From Castanea sativa (taxonomy: Eukaryota; Streptophyta; Magnoliopsida; Fagales; Fagaceae), in assembly GCF_040712315.1 (NCBI RefSeq), contig NC_134017.1, positions 26,206,322 through 26,270,321 of the forward strand: DNA of 64,000 bases, read 5' to 3'. Each line of letters opens with the position of its first letter. Positions within the stretch are counted from its first letter, which is position 1. The position numbers and the translations under genes are program-made. Below, piece by piece: positions 43,749-56,596 of the stretch. The notes below the pieces were generated by a model that saw nothing but the letters and a program-made list of their open reading frames with translations, was not told the DNA's origin and made no database searches.

Positions 43749-43991
43749 AAATTTTTCTTATTTTAAACTCTAATGATTGTTGGTTTGAGTTACAGGGAAT
43801 AATTTGTCATTATACCTAAAATCTAAAGAGATTGAAGAGGGAGGCACAGGAAAAAATTACTGAAACAAAAGTAAATAAATAAAGTTCATAGAGAGTGAAA
43901 CGGTTTAGAATCAAAATTAGATTTCATTCAAACTTGATTGAAGCTGGAGAGAGATAGAGAGTGAAAAACTGTTAATGAGAAGCCCAAGATT

Positions 43992-43993
<2 letters not shown>

Positions 43994-44028
<35 letters not shown>
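43994..44028. repeat. (AT)n microsatellite
   Basis: About 17 uninterrupted AT units. Confidence 0.95.
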
Positions 44029-44031
<3 letters not shown>

Positions 44032-44468
44032 TTTTGAAGTTAAGATCCTTGGAAGTGTTTAAGTCAATTAAGTTGTATTTCTTTCTCTGTCTCTCTCTTT
44101 TGGAAGCGATGGCCTAGTAGTCATCACTTGCTGCGGTGGTTGAAGGGGAAGTAAACCTAGAAGTGGATGTTTGATAATGGTGATGATGATAGTGTGATAG
44201 TCTTCTGAGTTCTCACTTTATTAAAGAGAGTCCAATGCTTTTTTTTTTTTTTTTTTAAGTATGTGGAAGAATATGTTTACAATGCTTTGTAAAATAGGGA
44301 GATAAGGTTTAATGTTCTATATAATGTAATAAGACTTTAATAGTATATAAGATATTCTATCCGGATGGGTTGTAAAAACATTTTCCACCACATCTCATAT
44401 GCATTACATAATGTCTCTTGATATTAAACGCTCAACAAAATCACAGGGGCCTTAGTAGATTGTGGGTC

Positions 44469-44471
<3 letters not shown>

Positions 44472-44517
<46 letters not shown>
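44472..44517. repeat. (TTA)n microsatellite
   Basis: About 15 uninterrupted units; the open frame of repeated isoleucines over it is an artefact. Confidence 0.95.
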
Positions 44518-45049
44518 CTTTGAACCCAAAAAACCAAAGTTAAGGTTAAAAGAGAATGGACTCGATCCAAATCTGCAGCTCATTATTAGGCTTAGAATAT
44601 GGGCAACCTTGTTTGTGGCTCAAATTTTAATTTTTCAACAGCCGAACTCCTTTTCGTTTTTTTAGTCAGAACCATTTGCTTGTGGTCTGGTTATCTGTTT
44701 GGGCATTACACCAAGGCCTCCATAAAATAAATACATAAATAAACGCTTGGTCTTCAAGATGGGCTTAGGACTGTGGCCCAAATTGTCTACTTTTGGTGGG
44801 TTGTCACTTGAGCAACCCACTTCATTATATCATGAAGAGATGGAGTATTGTCTTGCATTTAGTGAACCCAATGGTTGCTGGTGGTAGCTGACAACGGATG
44901 AGTTTTGGAGAAAGAAACAGACTTTGGATAATAAGATGACACTTTTTTTTTTGCTGAAGGATTAATAAGATGACACTTGCTTCTAGAACTACTCATCTCA
45001 TGCATTTATATGGTTTTGTGCTTATGCTACCAAGCACAAAACAAAGTAA

Positions 45050-45260
45050 ATCACTATGCAACATGGTTTTGAAATCTAAATTGGACCGACTAGTCAAATT
45101 GCGGTAATTGGAAACCGGTCATCAGTCCAGTTCTTTAAAAGTATAAAACCGAAAAATTTTAATTTGTAGCAAACTGCTTGGACCACGGTCAAACCTCCTG
45201 GTTTGCAAGACCGGACACGGTTTTACCGGTTGGATAACAAATACTTTGAAAAAAATTCTG
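45050..45260. repeat. Dispersed repeat candidate rich in ACCGGT
   Basis: Contains aaaccggtcatcagtccag, gaccacggtcaaacctcctgg and ggttttaccggttgg, phrases resembling a dispersed element found in many dicots. Ends could not be set. Confidence 0.35.
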
Positions 45261-46424
45261 CGGTGGTCTATCTCGTTTTTCTTCACTGGAAGCCAAAGCT
45301 TGATATCCTGTTTAGCCAAAATGCTTCACCGTCACTGGATCTTTCTCTATTATCACTGGTTCTTGCCGTTTAGTTTCTGTTAGAGGGAGGATAAATTTGT
45401 GTTTGTAAAGAGAGCCTATAGGGATAGAGAGAATCTTGGAGATATGGTGTGGTTTTGAAACCCAGACCGTTTATTGGTAGGATATGGTGTGGTTTCTGAG
45501 TTTAGTGACTTTAATCATTTCATATAACCATAGTCCTATTACTTTTTTACTTCTCTTCACGTATGAGTTCAAACTCCCTCTTCATAATTGAGGCTCAACA
45601 CGTTAAATTTTTAAATGGGAGCTGCAGTGGAGACATGGTTTAAACTCAAGACCATATACTTTGATACTAATTAAATTATCAATTCTTCCCAAAACTTAAA
45701 CCGTAAGGAAATAACATTTAATTTAATCATAATTCTAATACTTACTTTGGCCACTCAAACCTCTGGCTCATAATGTCTATTGGTCCCACATAAGCATAGG
45801 ACATTTAATGCATGTCTATGTGAGTGGGTCCTTGTCCGTTCAATATTTAATAATTCTTTATTTAAAATTTTATATGTGTGGTGTAATAAATGAAAATTTA
45901 ATAATAATAAAAAAACCTTAAATGCACACTATGAATTTCACCACTAAAAAAAATCTCACAAAATTTATGAAAATCATCTACAAATAAATGCCCTTTAATG
46001 TGCACTTACCTGAATATCTCAATTATTTATACTAGCCTCTTCACATAGGCACAACATATGTTAAAAGGCTGTTCTTTTTTCTTTTCTTTTTTTCTTTTCT
46101 TTTTTTACAATCCAGGTGACTCTTTTAACCTTTTCTCAATATATATATATTCATTCAAATTTCAAATTAAATAATGGGTTGGTTTTTTCAAAATAGAATA
46201 AAAAAATTAATGACTGGTAAATAAGAAAAACAAATAAATAAACCAATGCTTAAATTAAAATACCATGATTTTATATATTATATGCTTATGCTTTATAATA
46301 AAAGTTGAGCTTACAAACCGTAGTTGCACCAGCCACCAATTGGCTACATCAAATTACAATTTTCTAGATAAGAACAAACAATTTATTTGTTTTAATGTGG
46401 TTGTGCAAAATGGCTGCATCAAAT

Positions 46425-47818
46425 CAGTGGCGGCTCCAAGAACTTTTCTCAGGGTGTTCTTTAAGAAGTATAAATTACACAATTTAATAAAAAGATAAAT
46501 TCATATATTGACAACAACAACAATAAAAAAAAAACACGCAAATATCCCACTATGCATTAGCACACACCTCACTGTGCAATAGCACACATCCCATGTGCAT
46601 TATCCACAGCTCAACCCACTACCTAGTGCCTAACATAATTTAATTTTTTTTATCTTTTATAATGCATTGGTTAGTTAGCCTTTACTGTCTTTGCATGCCT
46701 TCAGTCTTTACTACCTCTACCTGTCCACTTCCCTAATTCAAATATCCCACCCCACGGCCCTACGGCCCCTATCCACCCCCCACTCAACAAACAAAAGTCA
46801 CAAGAGCCAATCAACATTCCACAATATATCAAACATATAAAACATTCACAACACACAAAACTCATAGTACACAAAACGAATAACTCACAAACCAATAAAA
46901 TCAAAATGTCAAATAAAGTTATTAAAGTAAAGGCAATTAGACATTTAGACATAGAGAAACAGAGAAACATAGAGAGAAAGAGAATCTCATTTCAGTTCAA
47001 AGAGAAAGAGAGAGAGAGCTCCGCTCTCACTCTCAAATCAGAGCACAGCAAAGCCAAAGATGTAAGATGAGATTGACTGATAGAGAAAAAGAGACTGAAG
47101 TAAAGAACTGAAATACCTTGAGGCCTGAGGGGCAACGCCGCGGCACGGTGGCAGCACATCAAGGTAAGGACTCAAGGGTCGAGGCGACAAGGCCAAGCCA
47201 AGCAATCTCTGATCTGATCTACGATCTGGCCATCGATGTTGCTCAAGTTTGAGGCCAGATGTGCTCTGTTGCTCGAGTTTGAGGCGGTCCAGGCAGAAGC
47301 GCTGTCGCACTGATGTGCTTGGAGCTTGGTTGTTGATGAGGTTTTTTTGGTTTAGGTTAGGAGTTCTGATTTTCAGTTTTGCTTTACCATTTGATGATTT
47401 TGATTAATCGGCAGACGCGTATTGGTTTTTTTTTTTAGAATCCATTAAGGTTTGCCCGATTGGGTATTTAGTAAATAAAAAATTTAACTAAATTTTTTTT
47501 GAGAATCCATTTGGGTTAGTTTTGTTTAGGATTGATGTTGGGCTTTTTTTTTCTTGGGGTGGGCTTGCTCTGTTTATTTTTATTTTTTTCAAATTTTAGT
47601 TAAAAAAAATATTTTGGGCTTTTTTTTTTTTGCTTGAAAGTAGAACAAATAATAGAGCAAAATTTAATTTTATTGGCATAAAAAAAAACTAAAGGTGTTC
47701 CCAAATTTTTTTTAAAGGGTAGACAAATAAAAAAATTTAAATTATTATATATAAATATATTTTTTTTAGGTCAGGGTGGTCCTGGGACCACCTTGGTCTT
47801 AACGAGGCGCCACCACTG
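46425..47818. mobile_element. Non-autonomous hAT transposon, 1.39 kb
   Basis: Ends CAGTGGCGGCTCC at the left and, on the other strand, CAGTGGTGGCGCC at the right are short terminal inverted repeats of hAT type. Flanking catcaaat at 46,417-46,424 and 47,819-47,826 is a perfect 8-bp target duplication, the hAT length. The interior has GC-rich sequence (47,120-47,310) unlike its surroundings but no transposase motif; the frame at 47,038-47,310 (minus) has no recognisable content and may be captured host DNA. Confidence 0.9.
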
Positions 47819-47925
47819 CATCAAATTACAATTTTTTTTAAAAATAAGAATAATTAGTTTATTTGTTCTAATCCACTACTGAAAATGAACAAATAAACTG
47901 ATATGTGCAAGCTTCCTCCTGGTAA

Positions 47926-49336
47926 GGTGCCTATAGGGTGTAAATGGGTGTACAAAATCAAGTTAAAGGCTGATGGTTCTATTGAGAGGTATAAGGCAAG
48001 ACTAGTGGCTAAAGGATTCACCCAAACAAAAGGTATAGATTTCTAGGAGACTTTCTCTCCTATGGTGAAGTTTGTCACAATTAGAACTCTCTTGGATTTT
48101 GCTGTCATTCATGGTTGGCATTTAACTCAGTTAGATGTCAACAATGCTTTCTTACATGGAGACTTACATGAGGAGGTTTATATGCTTCCTCCACCTGGGT
48201 TTGGCAGCAAGGGGGAGGTTTGCAGACTCACTAAGTCCCTCTATGGGCTTAAACAGGCTAGTAGACAATGGTTTGAAAAGTTGTCTTCTACTATTGTGGA
48301 TCAAGGCTTTATTCAATCCAAATCAGACTACTTTGTCTTCACTAGAGTTAAGGGAGGTTCTATTATCATCATTCTTGTGTATGTTGATGACATACTTATT
48401 GCAAGCAATGATGTAGATGCTATGAATGTGCTTAAACAGTTTCTAGACAGGAAATTTAAACTTAGAGATTTGGGAACCTTGAAATATTTCCTATGTCTTG
48501 AGGTAGCAAGAACTTCAAGAGGTATTTCACCATGTCAGAGAAAATATACTCTAGAGCTTTTATCTGATACAGGTATGTTAGCTTGTAAGCCAGCAAACAT
48601 TCCTATGGAACAATCAACTAAGTTTAGTAGCACAATTGGGGATGATGTTCCAGATCCTTCATTGTATAGGAGACTCATAGGGAAGCTGTTTTATCTGAAA
48701 TTTACAAGGCCTGACATTTGTTATTCAGTCCACAAACTCAGTTAGTTCATGAGTTCACCTAAAGTGCCTCATCTTCAAGCTGCTTATAAAATTCTAAAGT
48801 ACTTGAAGGAGACACTAGGACAAGGTTTGTTTCTGTCTGCAAGCTCAGAATTGCAATTGAAGTCCTATTGTGATGCTGACTGGGCAGCCTACCCTGACAC
48901 TAGAAGATCAATCTTAGAATTTTGTGTGTTTTTGGGTGATTCACTAATTTCTTGGAAATGTAAGAAACAGCAAGTAGTGTCAAGATCTTCTGTTGAATCT
49001 GAGTATAGATCAATAGCAATAATAACTAGTGAGGTAGTTTGGCTTATTGCTTTGCTCAAGACTTTTGGTTTAAATCACACACAACCTACTTTCCTTTACT
49101 ATGATAGCAAGGCAGCCTTCTACATTGCTGCAAACCCTGTGTTTCATGAGAGAACAAAGCATATCAAAATTGATTGCCATTTTATTTGAGAAAAGATTGA
49201 AGATGGAGTCATTAAAACATTTCATGTTCCTACAAGGCATCAGATTGCAGATTTCTTCACAAAAGCTCTTGGGCATAAGCAATTTTTCCACTTGCTTTCC
49301 ATGATGAACTTGATTAATATATATAGTTCATCTTAA
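47926..49336 (+). pseudogene. Copia-2 reverse transcriptase (partial) and RNase H
   Basis: One frame from 47,926 to 49,336 with three stops. RT phrases: [39 protein letters not shown] at about 48,043, then [48 protein letters not shown] and catalytic [14 protein letters not shown] (48,374-48,415). The tether has [20 protein letters not shown], then TAG at 48,743-48,745. RNase [50 protein letters not shown], then TGA at 49,187-49,189 where the family has Arg (CGA to TGA), and GVIKTFHVPTRHQIADFFTK. No frameshift in 1.4 kb, so it is younger or better kept than Copia-1. Confidence 0.9.
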
Positions 49337-49342
49337 GGGGGG

Positions 49343-49810
<468 letters not shown>

Positions 49811-49894
49811 GATTACAAGCTTACATCCTCGAAGGTCTTTCTTCTCTCAATTCTTCAATTAGACATTTAGACTCATTTTTGATTCATTTTAGAT

Positions 49895-50853
49895 AAGCCA
49901 GCTAATTATTGTCATTTGTCAATAACATCAATTATTGACAATAATTACACTCACGCCAACGGGGGCTTGGCTTAGTTGGTAAGGCTTGGACACTTCGTTT
50001 AACCCACCTAAGTTTGAGTTCCGCTGCCAGTAGGAGTCCGTTGGTGGGCATCCACACAAGTTGGCCTGAGGGCTTTAACTCTAGCGCCCTGCCTAGGGGC
50101 TAGCGTAACCTAGCGAACCCCTATTTTTTAACACAAAAGACAATAATTACACTCACATTTCTCATTTGATTGTTTGCATTGCCATTTTTATTAAATAATG
50201 TGCTGTGGGTTATGAATTTGTTACAAGTATTTTCCTCGTCTGTTTAGAAACGAAGAAAGTGCAAATCTTTGTTGAAATTTTAATTTGTACAATTGGTAAT
50301 TGCAGTAGATAGGAGGTGGGCGAAGGCGTGCAATTAGAAGATCTTTTTGGTATTTGCCCAATTGTGTTACTCAGAAAACATATATACGGATAAGTGAGTA
50401 TTCTTATTTTTTTTGGGTTTCTTAAGCCAATTATATGAAGTCAATTAAACAATATGAGTTCTTCTACAATATGAGTCATCAGAAGAGCAATTCAAGAATA
50501 AAAGTTACATTGTTTTCACTTCCCGATTGCATAAGATGCAAAATGTGTCGGGCTTTATGTAGGTAAAAGCTTCCAAACCAAAATTATAGTATTTTAGGGA
50601 GGTTTCAGTTTCTAATTGCTTTTCAAATTGCATGTTATCTTTATGAGAGTGATCCCCCCTTATCCTTCATTGTCCTTCTTCAATAAGTAATAACGTTGTT
50701 AAGTTTATATCTACTTGATCAAGACTAAGGTCACACAACATGTTCTTAGGCATTAGCAACTTTTGAAATTGGATTTTACAAGATTTGCTAAGAATGCTTC
50801 TAAGTGTAAATCGTAGTAATGAATTCCAATTCTTAGTGCCCAATTCAAATTGT
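49895..50853 (+). repeat. Duplicated block, copy 2 (with SINE, without Helitron)
   Basis: Direct partner of 2110-4988: starts ataagccag like copy 1 and ends with cccaattcaaattgt. Inside, the SINE (49,955-50,138) interrupts it, and the Helitron present in copy 1 is absent at about 50,395. Confidence 0.78.
49955..50138 (+). mobile_element. SINE family S2 (tRNA-derived), complete
   Basis: 184 bp flanked by an 18-bp perfect target duplication gacaataattacactcac (49,937-49,954 and 50,139-50,156). The A box TGGCTTAGTTGG (49,968-49,979) matches the pol III consensus and the B box AGTTTGAGTTC (50,011-50,021) matches 9 of 11. The 3' end is A-rich (ttaacacaaaa). The uninterrupted site is present at 2150-2170. 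Confidence 0.93.
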
Positions 50854-52426
50854 GTTCAACTAAGCTTTTTCCTTAAACTTTTTTAGTTATTTGTTTATGT
50901 ACATTTTTTAAGTTTCACTTTTTTTAGTTCTATATATACTTACTTTCAACAAAAATGCCCTTCGCAAGTGAGTCCATTTATTTGCAATTTTTCTTTTGAC
51001 ATTTTAACGTATTTACTTATATATCTTTTTTAAAACTCAACTTTTAAAAATGAGATTATACTTTAACCGACTTTTAATAAATAAAAAAATTAACTTGCAT
51101 CCAAATGCACTAATCAAAAACCTTTTACCAATAGCTAATTAAGCTAATTAGAAGTTAAGTTTTAAATTTTAGAAAAATATTGCAATTACATCATAATAAT
51201 TAGAGGAGAGAAATTATAGTTAACCCAATATGTTGTATATGTTTTCTAATTATAACTATGATAAAACTATCTATTATTCGAAACATGCTATTATTTCTAA
51301 AATCGTGATTGTGTCAAGTGGCTGTACCAAATTAGTTTTTTTTTTACCTTTTCCTTTTTTATATCAACTTCTTTACACAACTTACATTTTCTTTATTAAC
51401 GTAAGTTTTATGTTTGGTTTTTTTTTTACGTTAATTTTTAATTTTTAAAATATTATGGAGATTTAATTAAATTTGGGATTAATTATCAGTTTATCGGAAA
51501 TACAATCTTTCCAAAGATTGATTCTAGGTTGGACTCTTACCTCTAACTTAGTAATTTAAAAAGAGAAAAAGAGAGAGTTTTAACTCTTATAAAAAAATAC
51601 AACATTTTTTTATCAACTTCAAACTCAACTATTTAAATTTCTTTCATAATAATTTTTTTATTTCAAATACAAACTGACCTACTTAAATTCTAATATTGCT
51701 ACAAGATTGCAAATATGTGGTATTATCAATTTGAAGAGAAACAAGAAAAACTATTTCACTTGTTATTCTTAGTATTATCTAGTCTTTGAAATCTTAAAAA
51801 TATAAAGAACATGCAATCTAATGGTTAGATCTTTAAAATTTACATCCAATAAAAAAATATAGAAAGTTTGGAGGATTTCTCTCCAAACTACTTTGAAGAG
51901 AAAAGTAGTTTGAAAAGAAACCTTGTCGTATAATAATTATGTAAACATGATATATGAGTAAATAAATTATAGTTATTTTCAAAATTAAATTATATAATAA
52001 TCATTTATTTAATTATAGTTTCTCAATAAATTATTTATCATATAAGTTAAGTTTATGACCAAAATTGTGCAACACAAGGAACTTTATCAAATTTTTTGAA
52101 TAGACACAAGTTTTATTATTCATATCGACTTTTTTTTTTTTTTTGTAATTCTATTGTCTTTGATTTTAAACTTTTGTTACTTATATCAACTTTTTTTATT
52201 TTTTTATTTTTTAATGTTTAAGGCTTGAGCAAAATATTTACAACGCTAACCAGGGGAAAAAAACTAAGAATAGTTTTACAATTAATGACACTATTTATTT
52301 ATTTATTTATTGAATTATTTTTATCAAAATCTTTCATATGGGGTGAGGTCTTTTATTCTTATCAACATTCCCTTTTTTTTTTTAATGGATTTCTTAAAAG
52401 TAGATATAAGATAACAAAATGTAGTG
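50854..52426. other. AT-rich spacer, no gene seen
   Basis: Long A/T tracts and no open frame with recognisable content. The frames at 51,230-51,448 and 52,225-52,443 are low-complexity. Confidence 0.6.
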
Positions 52427-52568
52427 GGTTCCAGTTAACTTAATTAGTAAAGTCATTAATGATTGAATAAAAAATGGTTTAATTCCTGCCTACACCAAAA
52501 ATTGATTGATGTTTTAGTCTAATAATAAAGAACTATTATCAGAAGCAGATACCATAAGTTGAAACTCC
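52427..52568 (+). mobile_element. SINE family S1, copy 4
   Basis: Starts ggttccagttaacttaat and carries the box-B phrase ggtttaattcctgcctacacc and the tail phrase gataccataagttgaaactcc. Worn but full length. Confidence 0.75.
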
Positions 52569-52679
52569 TTCTTAAAAAATAAAATAAAATAACAAAATGT
52601 ACATCAAAAAGTCTGTATTCATTGAAAGTTGAAACACATAAATTTGGATTAGGAATAATATAGGAATACTTACCAGAGA

Positions 52680-52704
52680 AAAAAAAAAGGGGGGGGGGGG
52701 GGGG
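52680..52704. repeat. A-tract followed by G15 tract
   Basis: A10 then G15. Long G homopolymers are rare in this AT-rich region; assembly error is possible. Confidence 0.9.
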
Positions 52705-53011
52705 AATAGTGTTGGGGACTCTATAATAAATGGGACTCACTAATTTGATTTTAAGCCTTATATTTTGTTGGTTAGTGCAGTATGGTACGAGAAACATGAG
52801 AAATAGAGTCATAACTCATACCTAAAATATTTGATTTTTTTTTTTTGAGTAAAAAAATATTTGAATTGATTCTTTCAGGGCGAGATGAGAAATTCCAACT
52901 CAAAGTGTCAATGCAAAGTAAAATTAAATGTCAACTTGACTCATGAGGACTACTCAAGTTAAATCCACCGATCTAATTATCATGTAAGTCTCTCTTTCTT
53001 TATAACTCTTC

Positions 53012-53056
<45 letters not shown>

Positions 53057-53124
53057 TAAATGTTCAGAAATTTGTATGGCTATTAGTTATTGAATTTAGA
53101 GAATATTTTTGTTCATCTATAGAA

Positions 53125-53155
<31 letters not shown>

Positions 53156-54138
53156 ATAATTAAACTCTCATATTGTTTATTGTGGATATCCATTTATCTT
53201 ATGACAAACCTATTAGAATCTATTGCAATTCAATCTTGAGTTGAATCTTCTTCTCAAAAAAAAAAAAAACAAAAACAAAAATTAAAAAAAATCTTGAGTT
53301 GAATCTCAAAATTGAAGGATGCACAAAATGATAGCACATGGCCATTAATGCAAATAGCAATGATACGTGTCTTTTTTTTGTAACTTCCTTCATCTATTTG
53401 GCATGATAGGAAAAAAATAACACTACATTACATACAATTATTTATACATGTTAATATTTCTGCCATATGTCAATAATAAATGATAATTAAAAAAATGCTC
53501 TTAAATGCGCACCATAAATTCCACCATTTAAAAAAAAAAAAAAAACTCACAAAATTTATGAAAATCATCTACAAATAAATATCCTTTAATGCGCACTTTT
53601 AATCACCAGAGCAAAGTCCTCTATCCAGTTGAAGAGATTCAAACTCTTTTTTCTCTTTTAAATTCTTTTTTGAGTTAGTGGCTTAGTGCCCAGCAAATGA
53701 TCAAACAAAATGCAAGATTATGATCTTAACTCATTAATCGCTCTATAAATCATCTTTCAGCAGTTCTCAAAATTATAACAAACGTTTCTTTTTCTTCCTA
53801 TTCACTTTAAATTCAAACACTTTTTTCCACGAAATTCTTTGAATCAGTGCCCAGCAATTTTGAATGCAAAATGCAAGAGGTAAATCTCACTTAATTTAGA
53901 TTGCAATTCAATTTTTGATTATATTTCAAATGGTTAATATATTTGGTTTAAACATTAAGGCTACATGGTGATTTGCTCCCCATATGTTTGAAGTTTTGTT
54001 TCTAGATGGAAACCATAGAACCTGTTATGATACCTTAAAGAAAATTGGCATCATCAACCCTTAATTACGAAGGAAAGTTCATCCAAATGGTTGCTGAGGA
54101 TATGATTTTTGATTCATGTGTTTTGCTTTGTTATATAA
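52705..54138. other. AT-rich spacer, no gene seen
   Basis: Includes (TTA)n at about 53,010-53,057 and (AT)n at 53,126-53,141. No recognisable coding content. Confidence 0.6.
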
Positions 54139-54147
54139 ATAATGTTA

Positions 54148-54517
54148 GGAGAAAATGCAAAACTCATCCTTTAGGTTTCTTCAAAATTCATTTCAGTAAT
54201 CTAATTTTGTTTTCGTTCATTTCAATCCACTAAATTTCATATTTATTCAATTAAAGCATTTCTGTCAAATTTTGCTAAAATTTTTTGAAAAAAAAAATCT
54301 AGAAAATACTTTTGAATCATTAATTGAACTTTTTTAATAAAAAAAATTGAATAAAATTTAAAAAATTGAAAAATTAACCACAACATATAACAAAATTTGA
54401 TAGAAAAACTTTAATTGAATAAATTTGAAAGTTAAAGGACTTAAATAAACGAAAGCAGAGTTAAAGGACTAAAATAAATTTTGGTAAAACACAGAGGGTG
54501 TGTTTTGCATTTTAGCC
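54148..54517. mobile_element. MULE-type MITE, 370 bp
   Basis: A perfect 9-bp duplication ataatgtta (54,139-54,147; 54,518-54,526) flanks terminal inverted repeats of 23 bp with 19 matching: left ggagaaaatgcaaaactcat, right (other strand) ggctaaaatgcaaaacacac. A 9-bp duplication is the Mutator-like length. No coding capacity. Confidence 0.85.
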
Positions 54518-54526
54518 ATAATGTTA

Positions 54527-55800
54527 TTTTATTATGTATTTCCGTGGACTTTTACGCACTCTTAATTACTCAAACAATAGAGATTCTTCTTGAAAAATAA
54601 AAAATAAAAATCAAATCTTATCATTGTTTCACTATTAATGTATATTTATACTCTTCTAAAAAAAATGTATATTTATAAAATCTGTAATTGTTTTAGCTAT
54701 TTACAATATTTTACTTCGACTTTAAAATTTTAAATAACAAAACTTGCATACGGGCCATACGGCAACAAGTCTTGTTTATTAAAGGATTTGTTTTGTAATA
54801 TAAATGATATTATATTATGTACAGGGAGATTTTGTGGACTTTTACACAATCTTATTTACTCAAATAATAGAGATAAAATCTTATCTTTTTTCACTGCTAA
54901 TGTTTATTTATTAATTTGTAATTGTTTTAGTTATTTTCAATTTATTATTTCTAATTGAAATTTTTAATAACAAGACTTGCATACAAGTTCTCACTTCTCA
55001 CGCAACACAACAACAACAACAACGATGATGATGATGATATTTTAAAAAATTATAATTATAAAACCAGTGCTATGCACTCATATGACTAATATATACATTA
55101 GATCCCACAAGTGGCAGATGCACAAAATGATGATTTGTGTCCTTTTATCGTTGTCATGTTATCTTTTGTAAAACTTAAGATCCATATCTAATAAGAGTGT
55201 TAAAATGACATCTCATCCACCCGTCTAATAGACTAATTCCTTTTAGTTATCACCTATTACTCTTCTATTAAAAGATTACTGACGGTAGATAATAGTATTA
55301 TTATAAAAATCAATTACAAGTTGACAAAAAATCAGTTAAATGGACACTAAAACAACATCTAATTAATTTATATATATTCTCAAAAAAAATTAATTTATAT
55401 ATATATATATATATATTATATGTATGTATGTATAATGTGTGTTTATATGTGTCTATCTTTTTAAAAAAATTACCAAAAACATCCTTTGACTAATCAATAA
55501 TTTAAAAAAAAAATCCAAAAGGATAGAATAGCTATTAAAACACTAATTTAAGAAAAAAAAAACCAGCAATATATAATAGCATCACGGTGTCTTCCAAATT
55601 AAAAATTTTTATAGGTAATGGTCTTTTCAGCCACTTTATAGGTAAAGGAAAAATATACTAGCATAAAATAAAATATTGTTTCATGCCAAAATTTTGGTAA
55701 TTGATGTAAAAAAAAATGATAATGAACATTTTTTTTTATTTATAGATAATTACAATATGTTGCTAATCTAATAACTCAATTTTTTTTTTGAGAGAGAGAG
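54527..55800. other. AT-rich spacer, no gene seen
   Basis: Contains a (CAA)/(GAT) triplet run at 55,006-55,040 and an (AT)n run at 55,397-55,418. No gene-like frame. Confidence 0.6.
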
Positions 55801-55949
55801 AGTTTCGACCTATATATGGCATCTTCTCTTGATGATAGTTCTTTATCATTAGACCAAGACATCAATCAGTTTTTGGTATAGGCTGAGATTGAATCCCAAA
55901 TCTTTTATTCAACCATAAAAAACTTTACCAGTTGAGCTAGCTGGAAGCC
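55801..55949 (-). mobile_element. SINE family S1, copy 5
   Basis: Minus-strand copy: head ggcttccagctagctcaact, tail side agtttcgacctatatatggc on the + strand. Well kept. Confidence 0.78.
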
Positions 55950-56211
55950 AATAACTCAAATATTAAACTTTGGATATACATCATTATTAATTTCTTTAAG
56001 ACTTTCTTCCCTCTTCCCATGTATGTGTGCTAAAATACTTAGTATTCTAAAAAAAAAAAAAAGTTATAAAACTCTTGGCATAATAAACGTGAAGATATAT
56101 GCTGTATAAACTATAAAGTATGTTTATAGTTCCATATAAACTACCCCCTTAAACGTTTTTGTTAGTCCAAGTATAAAAAATATATACAATGAAAACATAT
56201 GTATGTTTATT

Positions 56212-56378
56212 TTTTGGATTCCAGTTAGCTCAACTGGTAAAGTCTCTGATGATTGAATAAGAGATTTGGAGTTCAATCCCCGCCTACACCAAAAATCGAT
56301 TGGTGTCTTAGTTTGATGACAAAGAGCACTCATCAAAAGCGGACGTCATAGGTTAAAGTTCTCTATAAAAAAAAAAAG
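56212..56378 (+). mobile_element. SINE family S1, complete copy 6
   Basis: Flanked by an 11-bp duplication gtatgtttatt (56,201-56,211; 56,379-56,389). The head ggattccagttagctcaact contains the A box TAGCTCAACTGG, and gagttcaatcc fits the B box; it ends in a poly(A) run. This is the reference copy that shows the family to be a true tRNA-derived SINE. Confidence 0.88.
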
Positions 56379-56596
56379 GTATGTTTATTATTAAAAATTT
56401 GATATTATTCCATATTTATAATATTATAAATTTATAAAACCCGTGCAAAGGAATGACAATCAACATGGAAGTATGTACTGAGCATAAATTATTTTGGTTG
56501 TTTAAATAAATAAATAAAATTGACAATTAACATGGAAATGTCACTAAGTAGGAAACCTAAGTATAAATGTTATGATGATTATATATATATATATAT

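Larger units (their letters stand above)
42560..46416. other. Intergenic spacer, no gene seen
   Basis: Holds one S1 SINE remnant (43,636-43,748), an (AT)n run at 43,994-44,028, a (TTA)n run at 44,472-44,517, and at 45,050-45,260 a stretch with several accggt motifs that resembles a dispersed plant repeat. The frame at 42,798-43,037 has no family features. Confidence 0.6.

Noticed and set aside
49955..50138. tRNA gene
   Set aside because: A and B boxes are present, but the rest does not fold as a tRNA and it has an 18-bp target duplication and A-rich tail; it is a SINE.
56212..56378. tRNA gene
   Set aside because: Box A and B only; target duplication and poly(A) show a SINE.
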